Positions 63,216 to 64,000 of a DNA stretch of 64,000 nucleotides are shown piece by piece. A program made the translations under genes and the position numbers. Every line of letters begins with the position of its first letter. The stretch's first letter is position 1. Source of the DNA: Pogostemon cablin (taxonomy: Eukaryota > Streptophyta > Magnoliopsida > Lamiales > Lamiaceae); contig CM043009.1 of assembly GCA_023678885.1 (NCBI GenBank), forward strand, positions 11,959,117 to 12,023,116. The letters are read 5' to 3'. The notes under the pieces are model-generated. The model was not told the origin of the DNA and searched no databases. It saw nothing but the letters and a program-made list of their open reading frames with translations.

Positions 63216-64000
63216 CTAAGCTGACATATCTGCTAACACACATCTAATCCTCATTCCTTCTACATGCCCATCGAACGTTTTCGCTGGAAGGCTCTTAGTA
63301 AAAGGATCAACTAGGTTATCATCCGATACAATCTTAGCGACAATGACCTTCCCTCTTTTAACGATATCTCATATCAGGTGGTACTTGCGCTCAATGTGTT
63401 TACTCGTCTTATGGGCTCGTGGTTCCTTCGAGTTTACTACTGCACCACTGTTATCACATTAAATTGTGATCGCTTTGGTTAAATCAGGAATTATATCCAA
63501 GTCCATTAAGAAGTTCCTAAGCCATACTGCTTCTTTAGCTGCCTCAGAGGCTGCTACATATTCAGCTTCCACGGTGGAGTCCGCAACGCATTTTTACTTT
63601 ACACTCCTCCATATTATGGCTCCTCTTCCAATAGTAAACACATAACCCGAGGTGGATTTACTAGCATCCCTATCTGACTGAAAATTTGAATCTGTATCAC
63701 CCAAAGGTAACAAAGTATCTGCCCGATAAACCAGAACATAATCCCTAGTCCTTCACAGGTACTTCAAAATATGCTTTACCACAGTCTAATGTCCTTGTCC
63801 TAGATTACTTTGATACCTACTGACCATGCCCACGGTATAACAAATATCCGATCTCGTACATAGCATAACATACATGAGGCCTCCTACCACCGAAGCATAA
63901 GAAACCAGCTTCATCTCATCTATTTCCTGTTGTGTCTTAGGACACATTTCCTTAGACAGAGGAATTCCATTCCTGAAAGGTAGAAAACCTTTATTGGAAT
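63216..64000 (-). pseudogene. Copia pol C-terminus (end of RT and RNase H), best preserved in the window
   Basis: A single minus-strand register runs from the window edge to a TAG at 63216-63218 with five premature stops and no frameshift. Landmarks in order: GFLPFRNGIPLSKEMCPKT; SDICYTVGMVSRYQSN; DSNFQSDRDASKSTSGYVFT; VADSTVEAEYVAASEAAKEA (RNase H catalytic Glu and context); CDNSGAVVNSKEPRAHKTSK; and LVDPFTKSLPAKTFDGH. These are canonical Ty1/copia motifs. RNase H degrades the RNA of the RNA-DNA hybrid during replication. Most stops are explained by one transition (CGA to TGA twice, CAA to TAA, TGG to TAG). The 5' part of pol lies outside the window. Confidence 0.92.

Overview
The window is repeat-dominated plant nuclear DNA. 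Four signs point to a flowering plant: many decayed Ty1/copia LTR retrotransposons with an initiator-Met-tRNA-type primer site, CACTA-type DNA transposons, a Stowaway-like MITE, and a spliced fragment of a plant-type ABC1/UbiB kinase gene. The species cannot be named. I see no intact protein-coding gene, no rRNA or tRNA gene, and no bacterial features.

Region 1 (1-29014) is one uninterrupted tandem array that continues beyond the left edge. Its 21-bp monomer (core TTTCCTTCATCATGATGC plus variable bases) is built into higher-order units of about 1.27-1.31 kb. These form a nearly perfect 2554-bp dimer repeated three times (1-7640). A segmental duplication also joins about 11.4-19.8 kb to 20.05-27.1 kb; the two copies differ mainly by one 1314-bp unit. 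The long open frames here arise because 21 is a multiple of three. They are not genes.

Region 2 (29015-30932) is AT-rich. It holds 103-108-bp repeats in both orientations, a degenerate 21-bp repeat that may be a relative of the array's ancestor, and a 222-bp MITE with a TA target duplication.

Region 3 (30933-45410) is nested retroelements: a minus-strand copia element (30933-40767) whose right-hand LTR carries a 2.95-kb CACTA element, then a second minus-strand pol fragment, then a plus-strand LTR with PBS, leader and a broken gag.

Region 4 (45411-48465) holds an unidentified gene-like segment, a second 21-bp array that reverses orientation near 47040, and a short unassigned stretch.

Region 5 (48466-53588) has an inverted copy of part of region 3 (pol end, LTR, half of the CACTA), unassigned DNA, and a complex minisatellite.

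Region 6 (53589-64000) has further copia fragments in both orientations. A CACTA-like segment (58323-60735) with pieces of at least one host gene separates them. The last element (62014-64000, minus strand) appears to be the other half of the element starting at 42257: their outer LTR ends carry the same 5-bp target duplication, and the flanking pol sequence is continuous across the two sites. This suggests that an inversion split one insertion.

Nothing here works together as a pathway. The window records array amplification, nested transposition, defective elements probably mobilised in trans, gene-fragment capture and inversion. All comparisons were made by eye.
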